Shown here: positions 42,951 to 51,982 of the stretch, piece after piece
Layout: the number at the start of each line of letters is the position of its first letter
Position numbering within the stretch: the first letter of the stretch is position 1
Assembly (NCBI RefSeq): GCF_019933235.1
Contig: NZ_CP082945.1
Location: 992,001-1,056,000, forward strand
DNA: 64,000 bases
From: Streptomyces angustmyceticus
GTDB taxonomy: Bacteria; Actinomycetota; Actinomycetes; Streptomycetales; Streptomycetaceae
Direction: 5' to 3'
Notes under the pieces: generated by a model
What the model was told of the DNA's origin: nothing
The model's database searches: none
What the model saw: only the letters and a program-made list of their open reading frames with translations
Program-made: the position numbers and the translations under genes

Positions 42951-42986
42951 GTACGCGCCGTACGCGCCGTACGCGCCGTACGCGTC
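42951..42986. repeat. 9-bp tandem repeat (gtacgcgcc x4)
   Basis: Four head-to-tail copies of gtacgcgcc, the last as gtacgcgtc, in the noncoding stretch after the phospholipase gene. Likely a slippage tract. The rest of 42879-43339 holds no gene I can support. Confidence 0.7.
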
Positions 42987-43339
42987 GGCACACGGTTACG
43001 ACCGGGCGCGGGTGCCTTCTCAGTGTCCGGTCACCGGCCGGGATGTCGGCCTGCCGTGCCGCTGATCGGCTCAGGGCACTGGGCACGCACCATGTCTCCC
43101 TCAGGAGCCCACCGAACTGAATCGCCAAGTGGTCGTGGAGTGGCGGGTCGATCCGCGCTCCAGTTCCACGCGCTGCTCGGGGTGAATTCGCCCCGAGCAG
43201 CGCCAGCAGCGATCCGGCGCGTCAGTGTCGGCGAGGGTTTGTCGAAGGCCGCGCGCAGGTCCGCCGGGACGATCTCGGCGGGGTGTCGGCGGGGTGCGCG
43301 ATGTCGAGCAGCCCGCTGCGGTTGGTGACGGCCGGAGAG

Positions 43340-43475
43340 GGCAGTGCAGTGCAGCTTCCTGCGTACGGTGATCATGTGCGAGCGGACCGTGTGGACCGAC
43401 ACCGTCTCGGCGTCGGCGATCTGACGTTTCTGGAGACCGTTCACCACATTTTGGGCGATGCGCGTACGGCCGGAG
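43340..43475 (-). pseudogene. LuxR-type HTH relic
   Basis: The minus strand reads RIAQNVVNGLQKRQIADAET then VSVHTVRSHMITVRRKLHC, the LuxR/NarL helix-turn-helix with its Val-x-x-His recognition helix. No receiver or sensor domain is left upstream and the frame downstream becomes Arg-rich, so only the DNA-binding end of a regulator survives. Confidence 0.6.
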
Positions 43476-43530
43476 TGAGCGGCGTGGTCGGGACGAGGGC
43501 GGTCGTGGCGTGATTCCTCGTGGCTAACGG

Positions 43531-44763
43531 TCAGTGGGCCGGCGTCGGGCGCAGGCGCACGGGGAGAGTGGTGTGGCCGTTGCTGATCAGGCTGGGCAGT
43601 CGCTTCAGCTCGTGCGGGCCGGCGGCGAGTTGGATGTCGGGGAAGCGCTCGAAGAGCAGTCTCAGGACGACGGTGACTTCGAGGCGGGCGAGCGGAGCCC
43701 CGAGGCAGAAGTGGACGCCGTGGCCGAAGGCAAGGTGCTCTTTGCTGGGGCGGGTGGCGTCGAACCGATCCGCGTGGCTGTGCCAGCGGGGGTGCCGGTT
43801 GGCGGCGGCATACGAGGCGAGGATGGCATCTCCGGTCTGGATGGTCTGTCCATCGGGGAGCGCGATGCCGGCGCGGGCGTAGCGCAGGGGAAGGTGCTTG
43901 ATGGCGGGCTGGTGGCGCAGTGTCTCCTCGACGACGTCCTGCCAGGTGCAACGGCCGGAGCGGACGTGAGCCAACTGTTGCGGGTCGGTCAACAGAGCGG
44001 TGACGGCGGCGTCGATGACGTTGACCGTGGTCTCGTACCCGGCCGCGAGCATCAGCAGGAGCGTGTCACGCAGCTCGGCGTCGCTGAGGGCCGCGCCGTC
44101 GCCCTCCTCATCGCGGGCGGCGATCAGCGACGAGGTCATGTCCTCACCGGGCTCGGTGCGCTTGATCTGGATCAGGGCGTCCAGCAGGCCGTAGAGGGTG
44201 GCGGTGTTGGCGACCTGTTCCTCGACGGTGAGATGGGTGGCGAACACGGTGTCCACTACGGTGCGGAACTCGGGCCGCCGGTCGGCAGGTACGCCCATGA
44301 GCCGGCCGATGACAGCGATCGGGAGCGGGTAGGCCAGGTGCTCTCGCAGGTCGACCGTCTCGTCGGCCGGAAGGGCACCGAGGTCGTCGAGGATGGCGTT
44401 GACCAGGGTCTCGATGTCTGTCTGGAGGGCGGCGGTTCGACGCGCCGAGAGGGTGGGGGCGACCATGCGGCGCAGGCGGCTGTGCTCCTTGCCGTAGGCG
44501 GTGAACATGTTGCTGACGGACACCCACAGGGCCAGTGGCCAGGTGGGCACGGTTTCGGCGAAGTCCGGCCAGTGAGCACGGGCGTCTTTGGAGACATCCT
44601 CGCTGGTCAGGAGCTGCTTGAGGAGGTCCGGGTCGGACACGCTCCAGGCGCGCACGCCGAGGATGTCCACCAGCGTGGCCGGGCCGCGATCACGCAGGGC
44701 CTGGTGCTCGGCGTCCGGATCGGCCCCTGCGGGGTCGAGGACGAGGATCTGCTGTGGGGACAC
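43531..44763 (-). CDS. Cytochrome P450 (CYP105/107-like)
   Basis: A 410-residue soluble P450. Heme Cys is in FGHGVHFCLGAPLARLE, the I-helix is MLAAGYETTVN with the normal acid-alcohol pair, and ExxR is in VVEETLRHQP. The GTG at 44763 follows aaagagg; the longer open frame upstream is not P450-like. It is a single gene without ferredoxin or reductase nearby. Lack of biosynthetic neighbours leaves the substrate open; a role in xenobiotic or secondary metabolism is typical. Confidence 0.9.
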   Translation of the reverse strand: MSPQQILVLDPAGADPDAEHQALRDRGPATLVDILGVRAWSVSDPDLLKQLLTSEDVSKDARAHWPDFAETVPTWPLALWVSVSNMFTAYGKEHSRLRRMVAPTLSARRTAALQTDIETLVNAILDDLGALPADETVDLREHLAYPLPIAVIGRLMGVPADRRPEFRTVVDTVFATHLTVEEQVANTATLYGLLDALIQIKRTEPGEDMTSSLIAARDEEGDGAALSDAELRDTLLLMLAAGYETTVNVIDAAVTALLTDPQQLAHVRSGRCTWQDVVEETLRHQPAIKHLPLRYARAGIALPDGQTIQTGDAILASYAAANRHPRWHSHADRFDATRPSKEHLAFGHGVHFCLGAPLARLEVTVVLRLLFERFPDIQLAAGPHELKRLPSLISNGHTTLPVRLRPTPAH

Positions 44764-45633
44764 GGTGTTGCCTCTTTCAGCTCGCGGGGAGGATGACGGG
44801 CCGGGCGGTGAGCGACCGGTGGAAGCCGCCAGGACGCCACACCAGACGAGGTCGTCACAGTGGCTAACGAGGCCCACCTCGGGAAGGACATCGAGGCCGC
44901 ACCTGGCGGCCCGGGTTGTCGGTGTTCGTGTCCGCCAAACTCCGTTGAGACAACCCAAAGGTACCGAGCATCTTGGGGATCGGTCATGGCCCGACGGGAC
45001 CGAATGGGCCCGGGAGCGATCAGTCGCGACGCTATCGGTGGCCTGTCGACCAGAGCGGATCGTGTCAGGCATGCCGGATGACACCGATCACCGCTCCGAC
45101 GAGATCCATCCGCGAAAGGCGGGGGCACCGTCTGGGCCCCTCAAGCAGCGTGCGCCCGAGCCCATCACGCGGTTGAGGCCACCGATGCAGCCAGCCACCT
45201 CAGGCGATACCTATAGCTCAATGCGCCGCGCGGCCCCCTGCCCTCGGGCTCGCAGGGCCCGGTCCTGAACAGATCGGGTGGCCAGCGCGAGCTCAAGCTT
45301 CGTCACTGGCAGCATGCTCGGCGGAGGCTGGCTGCGTCAGAGCGCGGTGTGGACCGCCGACGCCGAGCGGCCCACCATGAAAGAGCGTCAAGAGTCGTTG
45401 GACTCGGTCGACTCCTGTGCCGGGGAACGTGGTGCGGTCGCTCGGTCGAGGGCGTGGGAGTGTGTCGGTTCCGCCGAAGGAGAGGCATACGGGCGGATTC
45501 CCGGCCTGGCTGTGCCCCGGATCGGCTGCAGGGCCGAGCCATGGACATCTCGGATCACGCCCTCGGCCGGAGGGCGAAGTCCCTGTCACTCCCGGCAGCC
45601 GCAACCGTCGTTCGCGGTGCCTCAGCACGCCTG
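44764..45633. other. Gene-poor region
   Basis: About 870 bp with no intact gene on either strand that I can support. Several frames are open for 70-180 codons but overlap one another and show no domain, as expected of high-GC noncoding DNA. Confidence 0.4.
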
Positions 45634-45679
45634 TAAAAAGTCCCGGAGGCCCCGCCGAAAGTACTTCCGCGGGGCCTCC
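45634..45679 (-). terminator. Rho-independent terminator
   Basis: ggaggccccgc (45645-45655) pairs perfectly with gcggggcctcc (45669-45679). On the minus strand the stem is followed, after gggac, by ttttt (complement of 45635-45640), making a classical terminator for the leftward small gene at 45807. Confidence 0.75.
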
Positions 45680-45806
45680 ACGCATCATTCTCAACTCACT
45701 CCGAGATCACCCTCGGCTACTCCGGTAAGATTCTCTGAATCACCGGGTTGGCAATCAGTCCGGGGATCTCTGAAGTCAGACACGAATGCGCATCTCGCAA
45801 GAAGCC

Positions 45807-46004
45807 TCAGAAAGCTCTCGTGAGCGCTTCAGGCTCGACAGTAACCTGCCAGGGCCGCTTCGATGAACTGACGACGATGTGATCACCATTCCGACGAAGA
45901 TAAATCACCTCTTCGCTCTCCGTGAACCCGAATGCAGCATCTTCCCCTGCTGAGATACGCCTACCAGCATGCGAGAGGGAGAGGGCTAGATCCGTGAGAG
46001 TCAC
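45807..46004 (-). CDS. Small hypothetical protein, 65 aa
   Basis: I do not recognise a family. The protein starts (GTG) MTLTDLALSLSHAGRRISAG and ends QVTVEPEALTRAF, with three short strands around VIYLRRNGDHIVVSSSKRPW, suggesting a compact beta fold of the kind seen in actinomycete immunity or accessory proteins. A good rho-independent terminator lies 128 bp downstream, which supports a real transcript. The ribosome site is weak (agaagg). Confidence 0.5.
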   Translation of the reverse strand: MTLTDLALSLSHAGRRISAGEDAAFGFTESEEVIYLRRNGDHIVVSSSKRPWQVTVEPEALTRAF

Positions 46005-46132
46005 GAACCTTCTCTTTGACCTTCTTCGGTCGGAGCACAGGACCGGACGAAGGCCGTGTTCACGTCCCCGGAATCCTCGTACGAGCGATCACGCTCGGGG
46101 AATCGTTCGAGGTCAGACCGTCAAGAACAAGC

Positions 46133-46399
46133 TCAGCGCATCCACACAATGTAGTAGTTGGGGAGTCCGGGCTTCGGAGCGCTTTGGCAGGTGGCCTCGT
46201 GGTACTTGGGGTTGAGCGGCAGGTCACGCTGCGCCTGGTCGACGCACTGCTGGAAGGAGTCGTACGACTCGCCACCGACCTGCACCCAGCCGTCATTGGG
46301 CTGAGTGTCGGCGAAAGCGGCCGTGGCGGTCAGCGGCATGGTGACGGCTGCGGCACCCACCGCGAGACCGAGAGCGATACGAGTGCGCCAGGACTTCAT
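46133..46399 (-). CDS. Small secreted protein, 88 aa
   Basis: An exported peptide-sized protein. Signal peptide MKSWRTRIALGLAVGAAAVT with cleavage near AAFA-DTQ (residue 30), leaving about 58 mature residues with two cysteines (QQCVDQ and ATCQSA) able to form one disulfide. ATG 46399 was chosen because ggagga lies 6 bp ahead; an in-frame ATG 12 bp upstream is less well placed. Function is unknown. It is next to a lipoprotein gene on the same strand but separated by 220 bp. Confidence 0.7.
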   Translation of the reverse strand: MKSWRTRIALGLAVGAAAVTMPLTATAAFADTQPNDGWVQVGGESYDSFQQCVDQAQRDLPLNPKYHEATCQSAPKPGLPNYYIVWMR

Positions 46400-46621
46400 G
46401 AATTCCTCCATTGGTTGCTTTCGGGTCGTTCTCCGCACAGCTCTCCTGGAGAGACGCTGCGGTCGAAAACCGCCTGAGCTGTGCGTCGTTCACCGGGTGG
46501 TGAACTTTTCTGGCCAGTGCTGTCCGGGGGCCTGGGCCCTCGTACGAGCCGGTCGGCACGTCCCCGCACCGGTAGAGCGGTGAGCGGTCCATGGGGCGCG
46601 TATGGCGCGGGGTGCGCGGGC

Positions 46622-47221
46622 TTACGGGTGGTACTTCTCCTCGACCGTCTCGGCGGCGCCGGACTTGGTGCTCATGGTGACGCGGACGGTCACGCTGCTG
46701 GTCTTGGCAGCCTTCTCCAGCTGGTCCACGGTGCACTTCGAGGTGCCGTAGCCGTCCTGGCCGATGGACACGCTGCCCGAGTCGTCCGAACAGATCGCGG
46801 CCGCGCCGAGGATCTTTGTGGCGTTGGCGACGAAGAACGCCTGGTCCATGCCGCCGCCCTGGGGCTTGACGATCAGCTTGCCGGGCGCAAGGTACTCCAG
46901 CTTGCCGACGAGCGTGCGGTGACTGCCCGCGTGGGCGACGCCGCCCCCGGCGGTGGCCGACGCCCTGGTGGACTTGGCGCCGTTCTGGCCCTGCGAGGCG
47001 GAGTGGGACGAGGAGGAGCCGCTCGTGTGCTGGGCCGGGGCCGAGGCGTGCTGCGAGTCGGACACGGTCGAAGAGCTCGTGGAACCGACGGCGCTCGCCG
47101 CCCCGGAGCCCTGCCCGCAGGCCGTGAGCCCCATGCCCAGCGCCGCCGCGGCGACAATGGTGGTGGCGATGCGGCGGCCGGCGCGCCCGCGGAGGCGGGT
47201 GGTGACGGTGGCGGTGTTCAT
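46622..47221 (-). CDS. Putative lipoprotein, unknown function
   Basis: A 199-residue cell-surface protein with a lipoprotein signal: hydrophobic core ATTIVAAAALGMGLTACG, lipobox LTAC (Cys35). A Ser/Thr/Gly/His-rich linker of about 65 residues (unstructured, likely crossing the wall) follows, then a small domain from LVGKLEYLAPGKLIVKPQGG to the end with strands TKILGAAAICSDDSGSVSIG. The cysteines at AICSD and SKCTV may pair. No known family assigned. Probably an extracytoplasmic binding domain held at the membrane. Confidence 0.7.
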   Translation of the reverse strand: MNTATVTTRLRGRAGRRIATTIVAAAALGMGLTACGQGSGAASAVGSTSSSTVSDSQHASAPAQHTSGSSSSHSASQGQNGAKSTRASATAGGGVAHAGSHRTLVGKLEYLAPGKLIVKPQGGGMDQAFFVANATKILGAAAICSDDSGSVSIGQDGYGTSKCTVDQLEKAAKTSSVTVRVTMSTKSGAAETVEEKYHP

Positions 47222-47574
47222 CGTGGATTCCTGTTGCTCTGTTCTCTCGTTCGCTCCCGGACAACCATCACCTTCGTAGACCGGATTGGCGTTCTGCTAA
47301 CGGACGACTAATGCGGTGCAGCGACGCACCGCAGCCCGCTCGTCGCCGACCGCATCGGCATCGCCGGCCCTGGCGTTCAGGTGTGACTGCCTCGATCAGC
47401 CCAGGTACCGAGGGACCACTACGACGAGGAGGGGGAAGGAAAGGAGGAGGGGCCGCTCGCAGAGGAAGACTCGGGGACGCTCCTCAGAACGACATCGAAC
47501 TGAGCTGAACCGGATTTTCTAGCGGCCCTGCAGCCAAGCATGGTCGTCTCGGCAGACGGGAGGACACAGGTCCG
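47222..47574. other. Intergenic region, no gene seen
   Basis: Upstream of the lipoprotein gene; contains its promoter. No protein-like frame. Confidence 0.4.
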
Positions 47575-47727
47575 ATGCCCGCACCACGGAAGTACCCCGA
47601 CGAGCTGAGCGAGCGAGCCGTCCGCAGAGTCCGGACCTCCGTGTCCATCCGCTACGACGAACGGCTCATCGAGGCCGGCGCGAGCACCTCCGTCGGCTCC
47701 GTAGCCGACAGCGACAGCAACGCGATG
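47575..47727 (+). mobile_element. IS3-family relic (OrfA start joined to OrfB end)
   Basis: MPAPRKYPDELSERAVRRV is the start of an IS3-type OrfA. After only about 25 codons the frame reads ERLIEAGASTSVGSVADSDS followed by NAM, the late OrfB motif (ERLxxAGAxxSVGSxGDSYDNAL). The whole middle of the element has been deleted in frame. Confidence 0.7.
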
Positions 47728-47778
47728 ACCGCCACGGTTCGGGACCGGCCCCCCGCCGTCCAGCCGCCCGCACCCGAA

Positions 47779-48245
47779 TTAGGCCGCTTCTTTCGGATCA
47801 TCTGATCCTTGGTCTGGTCGTGTCGTTAACTGGCAGTGGGCGCGGATTGAGCCGCTGCTGGCTGACCGGACGCCCCGGAGGGCGGCCGATAGCGCGATCA
47901 GCGGCAGGTGATCGACGCGATCGCGTTCAAGTACCGGACCGGCTGCCCGTGGATGGACCTGCCCGCCGAATTCGGGTCGTGGAAAGGCGCCCACAACCAG
48001 CTGTGGAAGTGGGCAGCCGACGGCACTTGGGAACGGATCTTCACCGCGCTCCTGGCCCAGCCCGACGCCGAAGGTGACCTCGACTGGGTCGTGGCGGTCG
48101 ACTCCACGATCGTCCGTGCCCACCAGCACGCCGCCAGGGCCCGTCAAAAGCTGCCCCGGCAGGCGAGCCCGCCGACCATGCCCTCGGACGCTCCCGCCGT
48201 GGTCTGACCACCATCATTCAGCTCGCCGCGGACGCCCACTGCAGA
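47779..48245 (+). mobile_element. IS5-family relic
   Basis: A left end ttaggccgcttctttcggatcat (47779-47801) like that at 30158, then transposase sequence in shifting frames: a start (SLTGSGRG-type), then YRTGCPWMDLPAEFGSWKGA, HNQLWKWAADGTWERIFTAL and AVDSTIVRAHQHAA with the first catalytic Asp, then RSRGGLTTIIQLAADAHCRP in another frame. The C-terminal half is missing; the element abuts a serine-recombinase relic. Confidence 0.75.
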
Positions 48246-48251
48246 CCCCTC

Positions 48252-48573
48252 GCGTTCCCTCGTGGCCATACGTGACGAGCAGCTTTCCTTCGTCGCGCAT
48301 CTTGTAGCCGGTGTTCAGGCAGTCAACGACGTTGCGGCCGAGTCGGTCCACCGCTGCGGCGACGAGGCCGTCATTCGGCCCCCGCTCGTCGCGAAGCCAC
48401 GGGCCGAGCTTGGGCCGGGTGACCGGGTCCGTGGCTCCCGATACCTCCCAGTCGTCGGCCCAGCCGATGATGTGCCCGCCGACAGATGCCGCGGCTGTCA
48501 GCATGGACGTGCTGGAGGACACCGGCCTGGTCACCGACGCCACGCTCGACGACGTCGCCTCGACCATTCCCAA
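48252..48573 (-). pseudogene. Serine recombinase N-terminal relic
   Basis: The minus strand encodes HIIGWADDWEVSGATDPVTR, PKLGPWLRDERGPNDGLVAA and VDRLGRNVVDCLNTGYKMRD, ending EGKLLVTYGHEG. This is the resolvase-type catalytic domain of large serine integrases of actinomycetes, after its active-site Ser. The first 40 or so residues are shifted or altered and the C-terminal domains are lost at the join with the IS5 relic. It suggests a past integrative element or phage here. Confidence 0.65.
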
Positions 48574-48626
48574 ATGACCGCCCCCCCACGCCGCCGGACG
48601 GGAGAGGCTCGAACGGCCTCACACAC

Positions 48627-49235
48627 TCAACAGCCTCCAGTGGCCCATACCTCGACGAATGGTCCCCGGTCGACGCGGGTGACCTCGAAGCCGGCGTGGG
48701 CAACGCAATCGACGAACGTATCGCCGTCCCAGACCGTGTACCAGCGACGTCCGTCAGGCTCGTCGAGCCAGCCGGAACGGCCCGTCGCCCTGACGCACGC
48801 GTACAGTCTGCCGCAAGGACGCAGTAGTCGGGCGAACTGGCCGAGCACCTCCGCGGTTTCGGCCTCACGCAGGTGCACGAGCGAGGCAGCAGCCCAGATC
48901 CCGTCAAACGTCCCTGCCGGGAATCGGTCCCCGATCTCTCGCAGATCGCACTGTGAGGTGGGTGCATGAGCGTTGGCCATGTCGACGAACATGGGGTTGA
49001 GATCGATGCCACGGGCGACATGCCCCTGGGCACAGAATCTCGCGAGGTCGCGGCCAGGACCGCAGCCCGCGTCCAGGATCAGCGAGGGCTTGGGAAGTGA
49101 GTCAGCGAAGCGTTCAACGGCCGCGGACATCTTTGTGGCGTGTGTTGCCGCATAGTCGTGAGCACTGTCGCTGTAGACCGCGACCGACTGGGCCACGGGG
49201 TCGGACGAAGGGTCCTTACTGCTGTACGACGTCAT
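48627..49235 (-). CDS. SAM-dependent methyltransferase (class I)
   Basis: A 202-residue methyltransferase. Motif I is LILDAGCGPGRDLARFCAQG (about residues 48-67), then RGIDLNPMFVDMANAHAP and GIWAAASLVHLREAETAEVL give the SAM pocket and post-I motifs, typical of methyltransferase 11/25-type enzymes. ATG 49235 (MTSYSSKDPSSDP) was chosen as the fold begins soon after; longer starts up to 49397 are possible. Substrate unknown; it is beside the transporter gene on the same strand but 200 bp away. Confidence 0.85.
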   Translation of the reverse strand: MTSYSSKDPSSDPVAQSVAVYSDSAHDYAATHATKMSAAVERFADSLPKPSLILDAGCGPGRDLARFCAQGHVARGIDLNPMFVDMANAHAPTSQCDLREIGDRFPAGTFDGIWAAASLVHLREAETAEVLGQFARLLRPCGRLYACVRATGRSGWLDEPDGRRWYTVWDGDTFVDCVAHAGFEVTRVDRGPFVEVWATGGC

Positions 49236-49433
49236 CCTGCCCCTGTGTTCGCTTTGCGCAGTGCCCGTGCAGGGCGCCTCTCCAGTGATCGATTCCTCAC
49301 CCATACTGTCCGACCCGTTGCCTCCCGCACAGCAATCTTCGTAGCGGTGCGCGTCACGTCCGGCCTCACCACGTACACCCGAAGCCGGAAGCGGCATCTG
49401 TTGTGCACTTACGCCATGACCGTCCAGAACGCC

Positions 49434-50732
49434 TCAGGCGAGAGCGAAGTAGCGCAGCCACACGTAGGCGAGGGACAGGGTGACCGTCACCGCGGTGACG
49501 ATCAGGCCGTACTTGGTGAACTGCCAAAAAGAGATGGGCTGCCGATTGCGTTCCGCGATGCCGAGGACGACGACATTGGCGGAGGCGCCGATCGCTGTGG
49601 CATTGCCGCCGAGGTCGGCGCCGAGCGCGAGGGCCCACCACATGACGTGGTCGCTTCCGCCGCCCATGTTGTGGACGAGGTCGCTGGTGATGGGGGCCAT
49701 GGTGGCGACGTACGGGATGTTGTCGACAACGCCGGAGAGGACCGCGGAGGCGCTCAGCAGGGTGAGGGATCCGCCGAGTTCGTTGGATCCGATGGCATGC
49801 GCCAGACCCTTGGAGACCTCGTTGATGACGCCGGTGTCGATCAGACCACCGATCATGACGAAGAGCCCGGCGAAGAAGGCGAGCGTGGGCCATTCCACTT
49901 CGCCCAGTACCTCACTTGTCTGTGCTGAGGAGATGGCGACGAGGAGGCCGGCGCCGAGCAGGGCGACGACGCTGGGGGCGTAGTGCAGGACCGGGTGCAG
50001 GACGAAGCCGGCCACCACCAAGGCGAGCACGACCAGGCCCTGGATCAACAGGCGCGGATTCTTGATGGCCTCGCGCTCCTCCAGCGCCATGATCTCGGCG
50101 GCCCGGTCCTCGTCGTAGACGAAGGTCTTGCGGAACATGACCCGGCACAGGGCGACCAGGACGACGACCAGGATCGCCGAGAGGGGTGCTAGGTGGACCA
50201 GGAAGTCGTTGAAGGTGAGGCCGGCCCGGCTGGCGATGATGATGTTGGGTGGGTCGCCGACCAGTGTTGCCGTGCCACCGATGTTGGAGGCCAGGACCTC
50301 GGCGATGAGGAACGGCGCGGCGGGCAGGGCGAGGCGTTCGCAGACGAGCAGAGTGACGGGGGCGATCAGCAGGACGGTGGTGACATTGTCGAGGAGGGCT
50401 GAGGCAGCGGCCGTGATGACGACGAGCATGACCATGACCCGGAAGGGTTTGGCCCGGGCGCGTTTGACCGACCAGATCGCCAGATACTCGAACAGGCCGG
50501 TCTTCTTCAGGACGCCGACGATCATCATCATGCCCATCAGCAGGAAGATGACGTTCCAGTCGATACCGGACTCCGCGGAGTAGAAGGCCGACGCGTCGTC
50601 GGTCGCCCCGACGACCAGCATCAGTCCCGCACCGCCGAGGGCCACGGCGACGCGGTGGATCTTCTCACTGATGATCAGGGCGTACGCGCCGACGAACACG
50701 GCGATGGCCGCCCAGCTGTGCCAGTTGTTCAC
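49434..50732 (-). CDS. ArsB/NhaD-type ion transporter (IT superfamily)
   Basis: A 432-residue polytopic membrane protein with about 11-12 helices. It has the two inverted-repeat signatures of the family: DNVTTVLLIAPVTLLV with NIGGTATLVGDPPNIIIASR, and DNIPYVATMAPITSDLV with DLGGNATAIGASANVVVLGI. These re-entrant loops bind the ion. Relatives move arsenite, sodium/proton or dicarboxylates (P-protein group). GTG start preceded by cggagga. No arsenic genes adjoin, so a sodium/proton-like or unknown anion role is as likely. Confidence 0.88.
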   Translation of the reverse strand: MNNWHSWAAIAVFVGAYALIISEKIHRVAVALGGAGLMLVVGATDDASAFYSAESGIDWNVIFLLMGMMMIVGVLKKTGLFEYLAIWSVKRARAKPFRVMVMLVVITAAASALLDNVTTVLLIAPVTLLVCERLALPAAPFLIAEVLASNIGGTATLVGDPPNIIIASRAGLTFNDFLVHLAPLSAILVVVLVALCRVMFRKTFVYDEDRAAEIMALEEREAIKNPRLLIQGLVVLALVVAGFVLHPVLHYAPSVVALLGAGLLVAISSAQTSEVLGEVEWPTLAFFAGLFVMIGGLIDTGVINEVSKGLAHAIGSNELGGSLTLLSASAVLSGVVDNIPYVATMAPITSDLVHNMGGGSDHVMWWALALGADLGGNATAIGASANVVVLGIAERNRQPISFWQFTKYGLIVTAVTVTLSLAYVWLRYFALA

Positions 50733-51359
50733 AGTCCTCCGATGAAAGATTCCGGCTGAGTGTCCTCTTGAGCCGGACGGTTGTCCCTCAGCTGAGCGCG
50801 CCGGCGTGGTTCTCCTTGGTGAGCGGGTTCGGGTGCACAGCTCCCTCCTCGTGCGGGGCCGGGATTTCGGTCAGGTCGTCGAGAGGGAAGGCGCGCGATC
50901 GGGACGTCCATGGAGCTGTGCTCGATGATCGAGAGGCCGATGCACACCGCAATGAACGTGAATGCCTTCTCCGCCTGGGGAACGCCGGAGTGGAGCACCA
51001 GCCGCTCCGCCGGCTCCGCCAGCGCCTCACCAATTGCCCAAAAGGCCGCTTCGCATCGGGCGAGATGCGCTCGGCACCGAACACCATCACGAGCACCACG
51101 ACGCAAGCCCCCGATCGGAAGAGAGAGTGATCCCCTGCTCGCCGACCAGACTTCCCGGCACACCGTGCGGAAGCTTACCGATTCTTGATGGTTCTTTGAC
51201 AGATCACTAACGGGCACCCTGGGGAACGGAAGCTTGCCGGGCCCCGGCAATGAGCGAGATGTCATCGGCCAGCCCGGCAACCGGGAGCGCTGCCGGTCAG
51301 CCGGGCTACGGCCTGCCGACAACGGGTAGAAGCGCCCCCGCCACTCTTCGGGTCGGCCG
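50733..51359. other. Gene-poor region with a possible relic
   Basis: On the minus strand one frame reads AFWAIGEALAEPAERLVLHS, GVPQAEKAFTFIAVCIGLSI and another continues LPLDDLTEIPAPHEEGAVHP to a stop at 50788. The two could be one decayed membrane-associated protein, but I cannot name it and at least one frameshift is needed. No other gene is seen. Confidence 0.35.
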
Positions 51360-51821
51360 TCAGGATACGGCGAGCAGGAGCCGCTCCAGCAGATGGGACG
51401 CGGTGATCACACCGAGCAGCCGTACACCGCCCTCGTTCTTGTCCACGACCGCCACGAGCGGACTGCGGACCTGCGCCATCAGAGCCGCCACCTCCAGTGC
51501 CGTGTCGTCTGGTGCCGCGACCGGTGGCGTGGGCGCCGTACTCGGCAGGCAGTCCCGTACGGTGCGCCCGGACAGCGCCTGACACAGCCGGTCGGCGTGG
51601 GGCTCGTCCACCACCGCAGCAAGGGTCGGGTCCTCCACGACATAGCCGGGCACCAGGACTTTGATCATCTGCGAGGCCGGCAGGACCGCCGCCGGCGCGC
51701 CCTTCTCGTCCACCACCAGCAGGCCGGGCAGTCGGTGTTCGGCCATCAGCCGGGCCGCGTCCAGAGCCTCGCTGTGGAGACCGACTGTCTCATATTGCAC
51801 TGCCAGGTCACGTGCCCGCAC
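51360..51821 (-). CDS. Two-CBS-domain protein
   Basis: A 153-residue protein made of a tandem CBS pair, which binds adenine nucleotides as a regulatory module. CBS1 is in LAVQYETVGLHSEALDAARL to GLLVVDEKGAPAAVLPASQM; CBS2 in VRDCLPSTAPTPPVAAPDDT to PLVAVVDKNEGGVRLLGVIT. GTG 51821 is chosen because aggag lies 6 bp before it and the protein then begins VRARDLAVQY as relatives do; a longer frame runs to 51986. It may sense energy charge for the neighbouring transporter; that is a guess. Confidence 0.82.
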   Translation of the reverse strand: MRARDLAVQYETVGLHSEALDAARLMAEHRLPGLLVVDEKGAPAAVLPASQMIKVLVPGYVVEDPTLAAVVDEPHADRLCQALSGRTVRDCLPSTAPTPPVAAPDDTALEVAALMAQVRSPLVAVVDKNEGGVRLLGVITASHLLERLLLAVS

Positions 51822-51982
51822 GATCGGCTCCTGTCTCGCCCTGAGGTACCGGCCTTCGGCGTCACAAAAGCGGCGCCGGGACGGCATGGGGCACCATACA
51901 ACCGGGCGGCCGGGGGCACCGACGGCGCGGCGAGTGGTGCCGGACAGGGCATCGAACGCGCCACAGCAGCGGCGCCGGTCTT

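Noticed and set aside
46488..46509. Hairpin gttcacc-gggt-ggtgaac followed by tttt.
   Set aside because: The T-run is on the plus strand, where no gene ends; the adjacent genes run leftward, so it is not a convincing terminator.
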